Shown piece by piece: positions 1 to 8,456 of a DNA stretch of 64,000 bases. Source of the stretch: Streptomyces sp. NBC_01353 (GTDB taxonomy: Bacteria; Actinomycetota; Actinomycetes; Streptomycetales; Streptomycetaceae); contig NZ_CP108352.1 of assembly GCF_036237275.1 (NCBI RefSeq), forward strand, positions 682,001 to 746,000, given 5' to 3'. Under the pieces are notes generated by a model that saw only the letters and a program-made list of their open reading frames with translations, did no database searches and was not told the origin of the DNA. The translations under genes and the position numbers were made by a program. Within the stretch, counting starts at the first letter, position 1. Every line of letters begins with the position of its first letter.

Positions 1-271
1 TGGAAGGCCAGCCACTGATCCGCGCCGTCGGGATCCGCCCCAGCAGATCGTCGAGCGCGAGGTACTCCTCCCAGGCCTGTGGGCGGCGAGGCGGGGCGGG
101 GCTGCGAGGGCCTCCAGGAAAGCGGCGACGGGCGGTGGGAGCGGGCGAAGCGGCGGGGGTGTGCAGGGACGCGCGCGGCTCCCGGCAGGGCGTCGGAGGA
201 GGGCACCCGGTCAGCCCGACGAGCCGTCCCCGCGGCGCATTGCGCCCCACCGCACAGGCGGACAAACGTTC
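1..271. other. left-edge sequence without a supportable gene
   Basis: I see no convincing reading frame here. The minus strand of about 1-85 is open and protein-like (it can be read as QAWEEYLALDDLLGRIP), so the start of a gene running off the left edge is possible. No start codon with a ribosome binding site can be tied to it, so I do not call a gene. The rest is GC-rich spacer ahead of the promoter near 272. Confidence 0.4.
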
Positions 272-302
272 TTGACAGCCCGGAAGGTCGCCTGCCTAAG
301 CT
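272..302 (+). promoter_or_regulatory. putative sigma-70-type promoter of the leader/monooxygenase operon
   Basis: A perfect -35 box TTGACA lies at 272-277. A TANNNT-type -10 box, TAAGCT, lies at 297-302 with a 19-base spacer; CCTAAG at 295-300 would give 17. It sits 33 bases ahead of the GTG of the leader peptide, so the peptide would be the first thing translated on the transcript. The box match is visible in the sequence; activity is inferred. Confidence 0.5.
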
Positions 303-334
303 GAAGCGTTCCTTTCCGGATGTTGGAGGCTCCT

Positions 335-454
335 GTGCGGACACCGACTGCGACGCCCCGTGGTGGCGTGCGGGCCGGTGCGCGGCTGTGCTGCCGTCGG
401 CATGTCGACTTCTGCCGTACGTCCTCCGCCATCTGTCCTTCCGCGCACGTCTGA
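335..454 (+). CDS. Cys-rich regulatory leader peptide (sulfur-type attenuator)
   Basis: A 39-residue ORF starting with GTG at 335, six bases after a strong GGAGG at 325-329; an in-frame ATG at 320 is less well placed. Cysteines fall at codons 19, 20, 27 and 34. The core LCCRRHVDFCRTSSAIC matches the R-R-H-V-D...S-A-I-C pattern typical of the short 'putative leader peptides' found upstream of sulfur-assimilation and sulfonate genes in Streptomyces. It ends 67 bases before the first monooxygenase gene. A small hairpin (CGCGTC at 472-477 with GACGCG at 481-486) lies between. The likely role is cysteine sensing: ribosomes stalling at Cys codons when Cys-tRNA is scarce would change downstream expression, as described for cysteine-responsive attenuation in mycobacteria. 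The motif is seen; the regulatory role is inferred. Confidence 0.72.
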   Translation: MRTPTATPRGGVRAGARLCCRRHVDFCRTSSAICPSAHV

Positions 455-521
455 TCACCCCTCTCCCCGGTCGCGTCCTCGACGCGCCCGCGGTTTCACG
501 TGTGCCTTCGGAAGGACCCCC

Positions 522-1625
522 ATGCCCCATCCAGCCCTGCATCTCGCCGTGGAGATCGACGGCGACGGTGCCCATCCGGCCGCCTGGCGCCGGGCCGCCC
601 ACGCCCCCGGTGAGTCGCTGACGCCGCGCCGGCTCGCGCGGGTCGCGGCCGTCGCCGAGAACGCCGGTTTCACCTTCGTCACCCTGGACGACAGCCTCCT
701 CCCGCCCGGCTCGGGCGCCGACACCGTGGGACGCGTCGGCGCGGTGGAGCGCGCCGCGTTCATCGCCGCGTCGACCGGTGCGCTCGGTATCGCCCCGGCC
801 GTCGCCACCACCTACGCCGAGCCGTTCCACGTCTCCTCGCAGCTCGCCTCCCTCGATCACGTCTCCACCGGACGCGCCGCGTGGTGGGTGACCACCGAGG
901 AGAGCGCCGAGGCCGCCCGCGCCTGGGGGCGGCCGCGGGTGGAGGGCGCCGAAGCCCTCGCGCGGGAGGCCCGTGACGCGGTCCGCGTGGTGCGCGACCT
1001 GTGGGATTCCTGGGAGGACGACGCGGTCGTCCGCTCCGTCGCCACGAGCCGCTACCTCGACCGGGACCGGCTGCACCACATCGACTTCACGGGCGAGACG
1101 TACACGGTCAAGGGCCCCGCGATCGTGCCGCGACCGCCCCAGGGCCGGCCCGTGGTGATCGCCCGTACCGGTCTCGTCCCGCCCGAGCTGATCGACATCT
1201 CCCTGGTCGACGGCGCCACCCCGGAGGAGGTGGGCGAGGCCGCGGCCGGCGCCGGCGCGCCGCTCGCGTTCGCCGAGGTCGAGGTCGCCCTGGACACCCC
1301 GCGGGAGTCGGCCCGGGAGCGGATCGCGGATCTGGAGCGCCACGCGCCATGGGAGCCACCCTCACCACGCGACGGAGACCGGCTGCGCTACACGGGATCC
1401 GCGTCCGGACTCGTCGCGTTCCTCGAGGAGTTGGGTCGTCACGTCGACGGCGTACGGCTGCATCCGCTCGTCCTCGACGAGGATCTGGCCGTGCTGTCCC
1501 GCCTGGTCCTGCCGGAGCTCTTCGCCCGCCGCATCGCCGCCCGCCCGCTGCCGGGCACCACGCTTCGCACCGCGCTGGGTCTCCCCCGCCCCGCGAGCCG
1601 TTTCGCCGAGGAGGCCGCACGATGA
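522..1625 (+). CDS. LLM-class flavin-dependent oxidoreductase
   Basis: A 367-residue luciferase-like (bacterial luciferase TIM-barrel) monooxygenase. Members use reduced FMN supplied by a separate reductase to oxidise small organic, often sulfur-containing, substrates. The order of features fits the family: an N-terminal barrel strand with AVEIDGDGAHP, a GALGIAPAVATTYAEPFHVSSQLASLDHVSTGRAAWWVTT block (about residues 87-125), and a C-terminal VRLHPLVLDEDL helix. The ATG at 522 follows GAAGGA at 511-516. Its stop overlaps the ATG of the next gene (ATGA), so the pair should be translationally coupled. The Cys-rich leader upstream suggests induction by sulfur limitation and a desulfurising role. 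The substrate cannot be read from sequence. Confidence 0.85.
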   Translation: MPHPALHLAVEIDGDGAHPAAWRRAAHAPGESLTPRRLARVAAVAENAGFTFVTLDDSLLPPGSGADTVGRVGAVERAAFIAASTGALGIAPAVATTYAEPFHVSSQLASLDHVSTGRAAWWVTTEESAEAARAWGRPRVEGAEALAREARDAVRVVRDLWDSWEDDAVVRSVATSRYLDRDRLHHIDFTGETYTVKGPAIVPRPPQGRPVVIARTGLVPPELIDISLVDGATPEEVGEAAAGAGAPLAFAEVEVALDTPRESARERIADLERHAPWEPPSPRDGDRLRYTGSASGLVAFLEELGRHVDGVRLHPLVLDEDLAVLSRLVLPELFARRIAARPLPGTTLRTALGLPRPASRFAEEAAR

Positions 1626-3007
1626 CCCGCACCGACCTCGCCGACGTGCCCCGTCCGGACGCCCAGTTGCACTTCGGCGTGTTCTTCCAGGGGGTCAACC
1701 ACTGGACGATCTGGTCCGATCCGGCGAGCGGCTCGCAGATCGACCCGGCCTCCTTTCGGCGGGTCGCGCAGACCGCCGAACGCGGCCTCTTCGACGCCTT
1801 CTTCCTCGGCGACGGCCTACGCCTGCGCGAGGTGGACGGCCGCATCCACGAACTCGACGTCGCCGGACGCCCTGACTCGATCACCCAGTTGTCCGCGCTC
1901 GCTGCGGTGACGGACCGGATCGGTCTGGTCAGCACGTCGAACACCACGTTCAACGAGCCGGGCGACCTCGCGCGGCGCCTCTCGGGGCTCGATCTCCTCT
2001 CGCGGGGCCGGGCCGGCTGGAACGTCGTCACCACCGACAACGCCTGGACCGGCGCCAACTTCCGGCGCGGCGGATTCCTCGACCACGCCGACCGCTACCG
2101 GCGCGCCGAGGTGTTCCTGACCACCGCCCGCGCGATCTGGGACGGCTGGGCGGACGGCTCGGTCGCCGACACGGCCGACGCTCGGTCCTGGTCGGTACCC
2201 GGCGCGGTGAGCCGGGTGCGGCAGAGCGGGGCGCAGTTCGATCTCGACCTCGTCCCCACGCTGCCGCGCAGCGCGCAGGGCCATCCGGTGATCTTCCAGG
2301 CGGGCGACTCCGCGGACGGCCGCGACTTCGCCGCCCGGCACGCGGACGTCATCTTCTCCGCCCACGGTACGGAGTTCGACGACGCGCTCGCCTTCGCCGA
2401 GGACATCCGTCGTCGGCTGCGGGCGGCGGGACGGCCGGAGGACGATCTGCGGATCCTGCCCGGTACGGAGATCATCATCGGGGCCACCGAGAAGGAGGCG
2501 GAGGAGAAGGCGCGCTGGGTGCGGCTCGAACAGGTCACGCCCGCCACCGCGTTGGGCATCGCAGGGCTGCTGTGGGGCATCGATCTGACGGGGCGCGACG
2601 CCGACGGGCCGCTCCCCGCCGAGGACCCGGTGGTCGTGGAGAACACGGGCGCGTTCGGCTCTCGCAGGATCGCCGATCCGCGGGCCGTGGTGGCCGAGTG
2701 GCGTGCGAAGGCGGAGGCAAACGGCTGGTCCCTGCGTGAGACGGTCATCGAGCTGGGGCCGCAGCGCGGGCATGTGGGCACGCCCGCCGGTCTCGCCGAG
2801 AAGTTCATTCGTTTCGCGCGGCACGGCGCGATCGACGGTTTCAACATCTCGCCGTATCTGATTCCCGACGGGCTCGACGACATCGTGGATCTGCTCGTGC
2901 CGGAGCTCCAGGAACGAGGGGCGTACCGGAGTGCCTACACCGGTACGACGCTCAGGGAGCATCTCGGGCTGCGCGAGGCCCGACGGGCGCACGCCCGGGA
3001 GAGCTAG
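1622..3007 (+). CDS. NtaA/SnaA/DszA-family FMN-dependent monooxygenase
   Basis: A 461-residue protein of the nitrilotriacetate monooxygenase/DszA branch of the luciferase superfamily, close to the usual 440-470 residues. It begins with the typical LHFGVFFQGVNHWTIW and has the GRAGWNVVTTDN segment (about residues 129-140) and the C-terminal GAIDGFNISPYLIPDGLDDIVDLLVPEL block. It overlaps the previous gene by four bases. Known relatives act on dibenzothiophene sulfone, NTA, EDTA or N-acetylcysteine-like compounds with FMNH2 from a partner reductase. No reductase is visible in the window. A strong hairpin follows at 3013-3042. Confidence 0.88.
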   Translation: MTRTDLADVPRPDAQLHFGVFFQGVNHWTIWSDPASGSQIDPASFRRVAQTAERGLFDAFFLGDGLRLREVDGRIHELDVAGRPDSITQLSALAAVTDRIGLVSTSNTTFNEPGDLARRLSGLDLLSRGRAGWNVVTTDNAWTGANFRRGGFLDHADRYRRAEVFLTTARAIWDGWADGSVADTADARSWSVPGAVSRVRQSGAQFDLDLVPTLPRSAQGHPVIFQAGDSADGRDFAARHADVIFSAHGTEFDDALAFAEDIRRRLRAAGRPEDDLRILPGTEIIIGATEKEAEEKARWVRLEQVTPATALGIAGLLWGIDLTGRDADGPLPAEDPVVVENTGAFGSRRIADPRAVVAEWRAKAEANGWSLRETVIELGPQRGHVGTPAGLAEKFIRFARHGAIDGFNISPYLIPDGLDDIVDLLVPELQERGAYRSAYTGTTLREHLGLREARRAHARES

Positions 3008-3012
3008 AGGGT

Positions 3013-3042
3013 GCGGGGCGGGGTCCGTGGACCCCGCCCCGC
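3013..3042 (+). terminator. strong GC hairpin after the monooxygenase operon
   Basis: A perfect 14-base inverted repeat (arm GCGGGGCGGGGTCC) starts 6 bases after the stop of the second monooxygenase. There is no U-tract, as is common in Streptomyces. It also ends the converging hydrolase remnant, so it may act in both directions. Confidence 0.7.
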
Positions 3043-3048
3043 CGGGCG

Positions 3049-3889
3049 CTACGACAGGGGCAGGTCGAGGAAGGACAGGTCGCCCTCCTCCGGTCGGCCT
3101 GGAAGTCGGCGAGGATGCGCCGGTTCTCCTCGTCGAACTTGTCCTCCACCGGGCCGCCGGTGAGCCCGAGGAGCGCCTCTACCGCCTTGACGTGCCGGGT
3201 GTGGTGGTCGTAGAGGCTCGTGCCGAGGTTGCCCCAGGTGCTGAGCGCCACGACGGCGTCGACCCGCTCGTCGTGGGCGGCGACGAGCTGGCTGATGCCG
3301 GAGCCGTACGACTCTCCGAAGAAGCCGATGGTGCTGGGCGCGAGATGGTCGACGGCGTAGTCGATGACGGTGGAGCCGTCGGCCCAGTCGCACGGGCCTC
3401 CGACGTCGATGAAGCCCCCGGAGGTGGACGGCAGGAACGGCAGGCCGAGCCCCCGGGGCATGTAGGCGAGGACGTGGTAGCCCTTCCGCGCCAGGTGAGG
3501 TACGCCCACATGAAGAGCGGCCAGCCGAACGGGTGCCAGCCGGCCGGCACCACGACGAGCGGGTGGGGGCCGGGGGCGAGCTGCTTGAGGGTGAAGGCGG
3601 AGAGCTGGTAGCCGTCCGACGTCTCGATCCGGGGGTAGGCGGGAATCGCGAGGCCCAGCACCTGCCGGACCGCCTCGCTCAGGTCGCCCGGGAGCGTTCC
3701 GTCGCTGCCGCGGTTCTGGAGGGCGACGGTGAGGGTCTGGCCGAGCCGGACGGCGACGGGATGGACCGTCCCGTCCGCGGCCCAGACTCCGTCGGCGGAG
3801 AGCTGGGCGATCTCCGCCGCGGTGATTCCATGGTTGTCGGAGCCGAAGTCGTCGAGGGAGCTGAAGGGATTCTCCTGGGGCACGTGCAC
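3049..3889 (-). pseudogene. alpha/beta hydrolase (peptidase S15/CocE-like), frameshifted and short
   Basis: The minus strand starts at 3889 (MHVPQENPFSS...) and runs in one frame to about 3490, where the reading shifts inside TGGCGCGGAAGGGC to continue as KGYHVLAYMPRGLGLPF. It shifts again near 3090 before ending ...EEGDLSFLDLPLS at 3049. The joined protein has an oxyanion/lid region (VVVPAGWHPFGWPLFM) and the nucleophile motif GESYG in FFGESYGSGISQ, typical of X-Pro dipeptidyl-peptidase/CocE-type hydrolases. It stops about 90 residues after the serine, before the Asp and His of the triad could be placed, whereas relatives are usually above 450 residues. Two shifts plus the missing end suggest a decaying gene; assembly errors could explain the shifts but not the short end. 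Confidence 0.7.
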
Positions 3890-4304
3890 CCGTTCCCCTC
3901 GTCTGAACCGCTGATCGTCCCGCTACCGTCCGCTCAGCGGACGGCGGGCCCAGCCAAACGCATTGCGGACAGAGACACCAGAGAGCGCATGAACAGCGCG
4001 CGAGGCACTGAACCCGGGCATGAGCGACACCGATTGCCCGGAACTCCGCGTTTGGGACGGGTGCGGCCCGGCGCGCCCGCGCGTTCAGGGTGGTCTCCCT
4101 CGTGCGGTCGGCCGAAGGCGAGACCATCCTGGAGGGGTGGGCCCCGCCCGGGAGCCGCCCCGCGGTACGGGTGGAGTTCTTGTGCGCCCCCGATGCGGAC
4201 GTGAGCGCCGGGCCGCGTTCCGAGCAGGATGCCCACCGAATGCGGTGCCTGTGGCGCGAGGCGCGTACGGGGCGGGTGCCGCCGGTTCGAGGGAGGCGGG
4301 ACGG
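3890..4304. other. divergent intergenic region
   Basis: About 415 bases between the divergent hydrolase remnant and the methyltransferase gene. Short overlapping frames exist on both strands, but none has a recognisable family, a good ribosome binding site or consistent codon bias. It may hold both promoters. I identify no specific element. Confidence 0.4.
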
Positions 4305-5114
4305 ATGAGCGGATCCGGGTCGGGTACGGGCGGCAAGGCGCGGTTCGACGACATCTACGACCAGCCCGACCCACGGGCGTACTTCCGGCGCCTCGCGCCG
4401 CTGGAGTACGAGATACCGCAACAGGCCCAGGGCGTGTTCCGGCGCGCGGCGGCCCGGCGGGGCGGCGGGACGGTGCTCGACCTGTGCTGCTCGTACGGGA
4501 TCAACGCCGCGCTCCTGAACCATGACGTCACCCTGGCCGAGCTGTACGCGCGCTACACCGATCCGGCGGTCGGCGGGCTGACCTCCGCCGAACTCGCCGT
4601 ACAGGACAAGGAGTTCTACGCCGCCCGGCGCCGCTCGGACGCCGCGCCGGTCATCGGGCTCGATGTCGCAGGACACGCGCTGCGGTACGCCCGCGAGGTC
4701 GGGCTCCTCGACGACGCCTTCGCGGAGAACCTGGAGGAGGGCGCGCCACCGAGCCCCCGGCTGCGGGCCGCGATGGCCGACGTCGGTCTGATCACGCTGA
4801 CCGGCGGCGGCAGCTATCTCACCCGGCGTACCTTCGCCGCCCTCCTCGAATGGGCTGGGCGACCGGTGCGGGTGAGCGCGTTCGTCCTGCGTACGGTCTC
4901 GTACCGGCCGATCGCCGAGTGTCTGGCGGCCTACGGTCTGCGGACCGTCGCCGATCCGTCGCGGACGTATCCGCAGCGACTGTTCACCGACGCCGGTGAG
5001 CAACGCTTCGCCGTCGAGGCGGTCCGGGCGCTGGGGGCGGACCCGGCGGGGCGCGAGTCGGAGGGCCGGTTCCACACGGTGCTGTACGAGTCGGTGCCGG
5101 CGGACACGGCCTAG
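4305..5114 (+). CDS. class I SAM-dependent methyltransferase-like protein
   Basis: A 269-residue protein with the SAM-binding motif I VLDLCCSYGINAALL (about residues 56-70), an acidic strand end (PVIGLDVAGHALRYA) and a later YESVPADTA C-terminus. The start ATG at 4305 follows GGGAGG at 4291-4296. The N-terminal half resembles Rossmann methyltransferases, but the loop after motif I carries a long LYARYTDPAVGGLTSAELAVQDKEFYAARR insert, so the substrate cannot be named. It converges on the SpoIIE-type phosphatase gene with only 24 bases between stops. The small spacer contains a GGCCGGGGCCGGCC-like self-complementary stretch that may terminate both. Confidence 0.7.
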   Translation: MSGSGSGTGGKARFDDIYDQPDPRAYFRRLAPLEYEIPQQAQGVFRRAAARRGGGTVLDLCCSYGINAALLNHDVTLAELYARYTDPAVGGLTSAELAVQDKEFYAARRRSDAAPVIGLDVAGHALRYAREVGLLDDAFAENLEEGAPPSPRLRAAMADVGLITLTGGGSYLTRRTFAALLEWAGRPVRVSAFVLRTVSYRPIAECLAAYGLRTVADPSRTYPQRLFTDAGEQRFAVEAVRALGADPAGRESEGRFHTVLYESVPADTA

Positions 5115-5138
5115 GGGGCGGGGGCCGGGGCCGGCCCT

Positions 5139-6242
5139 CTAGGGGCGCCGTTCGACGAGGACCGCGGCCACGTCGTCGTCGAGGGCGCCCGAGCCGTAGT
5201 CGGCCAGGTCCTCGTGGAGCAGGGAGAGGAGGGGCTCGCCCGGCTCCGCCACCCACTGGGACATCCGCTCCTCCAGGGGGTAGAAGGTGCCGGCGCGGTC
5301 GCGGGTCTCGCTGACTCCGTCGGTGAACAGCAGCAGCCGGTCCCCCGACACGAAGGGAACCTCCTCCACCCGGTGGTGGGCGGGGAGCAGGCCGGACAGG
5401 TTGACCGGCAGGGACGGGTCGGCGAACTCGACGGGCCGTACGCGGGTGCCGTGCTGGAGCAGGGGGGCGGGGTGGCCGCAGCTGAGGAGGCATGCGACGT
5501 CGCCGTCGTCGGGGATCTCGACGAGGACGACGGTGGCGAAGCGTTCGGCCGCGTCGGAGTCGGGGTCCCAGGCGCCGTAGCGGCCGAGGCCCTCCTCCAG
5601 CCGGGCGGCGAGGGCGCACAGGTCCGGGGCGTCGTAGACCGCCGCGCGGAAGGAGCCCAGCAGCACGGAGGCGGTCTCGACCGCGCCGAGCCCCTTGCCC
5701 TGGACGTCGCCGAGCATCAGCCGTACGGCGCCGGGCACGCGTACGGCTTCGTAGAAGTCACCGCCGATCCGGGCCTTGGCGGCAGCGGCGACGTACAGCA
5801 GGTGGAGGTCGACGGGGCCGAGCCGGGGCGGAAGCGGGCGGAGCACCACCCGTTGGACGACGTCGGCGATGGCGGTGACCTCGCGCAGGTTCCGCTCGTA
5901 GCGCACCCTGGCCCGGCTCACCCAGACGGCGACCGCGGTCACCGCCGCCAGAGCCAGTTCGTTGGCGAGAACGACGGGATAGAACGGCTCACCGCTGTCC
6001 ACCGCGAGCACCCCACCCACTGCCATGGCGAGCAGACCGATGAGGGCGGTACCCCGGACGCTCCAGGTGACGGCGGCGAGCGCGGGCGCGGCGGCCAGGA
6101 GCCGGTCGTAGCGCTCCGCGTCGTCGGTGAGGGAGTCGGCCAGCACCGTCAGGATCATGACCAGGACGGGGAGCGCCCGGCCGATGTTGATCTGCGTACG
6201 CGGCCGGGAGAGGGAACGGCCGCGGTGATCACCTGAGGGCAT
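5139..6242 (-). CDS. membrane-anchored SpoIIE/PP2C-type serine phosphatase
   Basis: A 367-residue protein. Residues about 15-130 carry four hydrophobic segments (ALPVLVMILTVLADSL, LAAAPALAAVTW, ALIGLLAMAVGGVLAV, VVLANELALAAVTAVAVWV). A linker with RNLREVTAIADVVQRVVLRPLPPRL leads into a SpoIIE domain with GGDFYEAV, LMLGDVQGKG, LLSCGHPAPLL and LLLFTDGVSETRD, the metal-binding Asp and Gly motifs of PP2C phosphatases. In Streptomyces these Rsb-like phosphatases dephosphorylate anti-anti-sigma factors and so release sigma-B-type factors. No anti-sigma or anti-anti-sigma gene is adjacent. ATG at 6242 was preferred over the longer frame from 6356, whose extra N-terminus is encoded by a tandem repeat. 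Confidence 0.88.
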   Translation of the reverse strand: MPSGDHRGRSLSRPRTQINIGRALPVLVMILTVLADSLTDDAERYDRLLAAAPALAAVTWSVRGTALIGLLAMAVGGVLAVDSGEPFYPVVLANELALAAVTAVAVWVSRARVRYERNLREVTAIADVVQRVVLRPLPPRLGPVDLHLLYVAAAAKARIGGDFYEAVRVPGAVRLMLGDVQGKGLGAVETASVLLGSFRAAVYDAPDLCALAARLEEGLGRYGAWDPDSDAAERFATVVLVEIPDDGDVACLLSCGHPAPLLQHGTRVRPVEFADPSLPVNLSGLLPAHHRVEEVPFVSGDRLLLFTDGVSETRDRAGTFYPLEERMSQWVAEPGEPLLSLLHEDLADYGSGALDDDVAAVLVERRP

Positions 6243-6315
6243 TTGGTGATCGTACGCAGTGAGTGTGGCGGGGGCCGGGCGCCGGGACCGGGCGTGTCCG
6301 CGACGGGGCCGGGCG

Positions 6316-6417
6316 CAGGCACGAGGCGTGTCCGCGCCGGGACCCGGAGCAGGCACGAGGCGTGTCCGCGCCGGGACCCGGAGCAGGCACGAGGCGTGTC
6401 CGCGCCGGGCAGGGGGC
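6316..6417. repeat. 34-bp tandem repeat, three copies
   Basis: Units begin at 6316, 6350 and 6384 with a period of exactly 34 bases. Each starts CAGGCACGAGGCGTGTCCGC and contains the short palindrome CCGGGACCCGG. A degenerate extra half unit precedes it near 6290. It lies directly behind the stop of the efflux gene (minus strand, stop 6427) and ahead of the phosphatase start. There are no unique spacers, so it is not a CRISPR. It may be a terminator-like or slippage-derived array. Confidence 0.85.
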
Positions 6418-6426
6418 GTGGGCCGG

Positions 6427-7851
6427 TCAGGACTGGGGCACGGGCGGGGCCACCTCCGGCTCCTTCGCGGGTGCGGCGCGACCGGGCAGCCCGAGTGCGG
6501 CCGCCGCGCCGAGCGTCGCGACGGCGGCCAGGGCCAGGAACGTGGTCTGCATCGCGGGCACGAAATGGGCGTTGGCGTCGAGCGTCATCAGCAGCGTCGC
6601 GGTGGCGACGCCGAGCGCCGGACCGACGTTCATGGCGGTCTGCTGGAGCCCGCCGGCGACTCCGGCCTCGGCCACCGGCGCCCGGTGCACGACGACGGCG
6701 GTGGCGGTGGCCATGACCGTGCCGAACCCGGCGCCCAGCAGGGCGAAGCAAGTACCGGTCGGCAACGCCGTCGCCGATGCGTCGAGCCGGGAGAGCAGCA
6801 GCACGCCGAGGGCGAGCAGCGCGCCCCCGCCGACCGTCGTGCGGCGGGCGCCGAACCGGCGTTGCAGCAGGGCGGCGGCCGGTGCGCCGACCACCATCAT
6901 CACGGCCAGGGGCAGCACCCACAGCGCGCTCGACAGCGGGTCGAGTCCACGGACGTCCTGAAGGAAGTAGGTCGCCACGAAGAGCGAGCCGAAGAGGGCG
7001 GCCGACGCGGCCAGGAGCGTGACGAGCCCGGCCACGACGGGCCGGGACCGCAGGAGGACCGGCGGCACGAGCGGACGGGCGGTGCGCCGTTCGTGCCGGG
7101 CGAAGGCCGCTCCGGCCGCGACTGCGGCGCCGAGGGCGAGCGTGGTCATCGTGGTCCAGCCGGACTCCGGCGCCGCCACGAGCACCTGGACCAGACAGCC
7201 CAGGGTGACGGCGAGCAGCACGGCGCCGGGCAGGTCGAGTGAGGCGAGGGTGGCGCCGCGCGGACGCGGCGCGGATTGAACGGACGCGGGGGCCACGGCC
7301 GGGGCGGGGACCGCGAGGGCAAGGACTCCGATCACGACGGCCGGGATCGCGGTGAGTACGAAGACGGACCGCCAGCCGTAGCCGGTGACCAGCGCGCCGC
7401 CGATGAGCGGCCCCGCCGCCGCGGCGAGACCGATCGCGCTGGTGCGCAGGGCGATCGGCATGGCCAGCCGGTCGGGCGGGAAGGCGGCGCGCAGCATTCC
7501 CAGCGTGGCTGGTTGCAGGAGCGCCCCGCACACGCCCTGGAGCACGCGAAGGCCGATCACCCAGCCGATCCCCGGGGCGAGCGCGATGCCCGCCGACGCG
7601 GCGGCGAAGCCGAGCGTCCCGAGGGCGAAGAGCCGCCGGTGGCCGTAGCGGTCGCCGAGCCGGCCCGCGAAGACGAGCAGGCTCGCGACGGCGACGAGAT
7701 AGCCGGTGCTGGTCCACTGGACCTGGGCGAAGCTCGCGCCGAGGTCGTGCTGAAGGGCCGGCTGCGCGAGGGTGAGCACGGTGCCGTCGAGCGCGACGAC
7801 CGCGGCGCCGACGACGCTGCAGGCGAGGGTCAGATGCCGTTGCCGTATCAC
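6427..7851 (-). CDS. MFS transporter, DHA2 (EmrB/QacA-like) family
   Basis: A 474-residue membrane protein with about 14 hydrophobic segments, the length of 14-TM drug:proton antiporters. Typical marks are VVALDGTVLTLAQPALQHDLGAS in TM1, the loop motif FAGRLGDRYGHRRLF and GLRVLQGVCGALLQPATLGMLRAAFPPDR (motif C region). The GTG start at 7851 overlaps the stop of the TetR gene (GTGA), so the two form a coupled operon. The likely role is drug or metabolite efflux released by the TetR ligand. The substrate is unknown. Confidence 0.92.
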   Translation of the reverse strand: MIRQRHLTLACSVVGAAVVALDGTVLTLAQPALQHDLGASFAQVQWTSTGYLVAVASLLVFAGRLGDRYGHRRLFALGTLGFAAASAGIALAPGIGWVIGLRVLQGVCGALLQPATLGMLRAAFPPDRLAMPIALRTSAIGLAAAAGPLIGGALVTGYGWRSVFVLTAIPAVVIGVLALAVPAPAVAPASVQSAPRPRGATLASLDLPGAVLLAVTLGCLVQVLVAAPESGWTTMTTLALGAAVAAGAAFARHERRTARPLVPPVLLRSRPVVAGLVTLLAASAALFGSLFVATYFLQDVRGLDPLSSALWVLPLAVMMVVGAPAAALLQRRFGARRTTVGGGALLALGVLLLSRLDASATALPTGTCFALLGAGFGTVMATATAVVVHRAPVAEAGVAGGLQQTAMNVGPALGVATATLLMTLDANAHFVPAMQTTFLALAAVATLGAAAALGLPGRAAPAKEPEVAPPVPQS

Positions 7852-8456
7852 CGCGTACGTCCCTCGGGGCCGAGGTGGGCGTCGAGGGCGGCCAGGAGCA
7901 GCGGCTCCACGTCGTCCGTACGGGCGGCCAGCTGGAGGCTGCCCCAGCCCCAGAGCTGGGCGATGCCGTGCAGGTTCGCCCAGAGCGCGGCCGCCACCGC
8001 GGCCGGTTCGAGGCCCGGGCCGGTCTCCGGGCGGGCGCGGGCGACGAGCCGGGCGAGGAGGTCGAAGAGCGGCAGGCTGGTCTCACGCAGTCCGAGCCGC
8101 CCGCTTTCCAGCAGGTCGTGGCGGAACATCAGCTCGTACATGCCGCGGCGGCCCAGCGCGAAGTCGAGGTAGACGCGGGCGAGGGCATCCAGTTCGGCGC
8201 GGGGGCCCTCGGGGGCTTCGGGTCCTGCCGCGAGCACGGCGGTGACGCGGTCCGTGAGCTCGACGAAGCCCTCGTGGGCGATGGCCGACAGCAGGTCGAG
8301 GTGGGTCGGGAAGTACCGGCGGGGCGCCCCGTGGGAGACCCCGGCGCGCCGGGCGATCTCCCGGAGGGACAGCGCCTGCGCCCCTTCCGCGTGCACCAGC
8401 TCGACGCCGGCGTCGATCAGTCGGCCGCGCAGCCCGGCCTCGGTCTCTTCAGTCAT
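7848..8456 (-). CDS. TetR-family repressor of the efflux operon
   Basis: About 202 residues. The N-terminal HTH reads SLREIARRAGVSHGAPRRYFPTHLDLLSAIA, and a TetR_C domain of the WHG type follows (LWANLHGIAQLWGWGSLQ). The ATG at 8456 lies inside the first of two palindromic operators; a GTG at 8462 is also possible. No ribosome binding site is visible, so the transcript may be leaderless. It overlaps the transporter gene by four bases. Repression of its own operon is the natural inference because the operators cover the start. Confidence 0.92.
   Translation of the reverse strand: MTEETEAGLRGRLIDAGVELVHAEGAQALSLREIARRAGVSHGAPRRYFPTHLDLLSAIAHEGFVELTDRVTAVLAAGPEAPEGPRAELDALARVYLDFALGRRGMYELMFRHDLLESGRLGLRETSLPLFDLLARLVARARPETGPGLEPAAVAAALWANLHGIAQLWGWGSLQLAARTDDVEPLLLAALDAHLGPEGRTR

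Noticed and set aside
6243-6961. Repetitive peptide frames over the 34-bp array
   Set aside because: They only translate the repeat (CPRRDPEQARGVSAPG-like) and lie antisense to the MFS gene.
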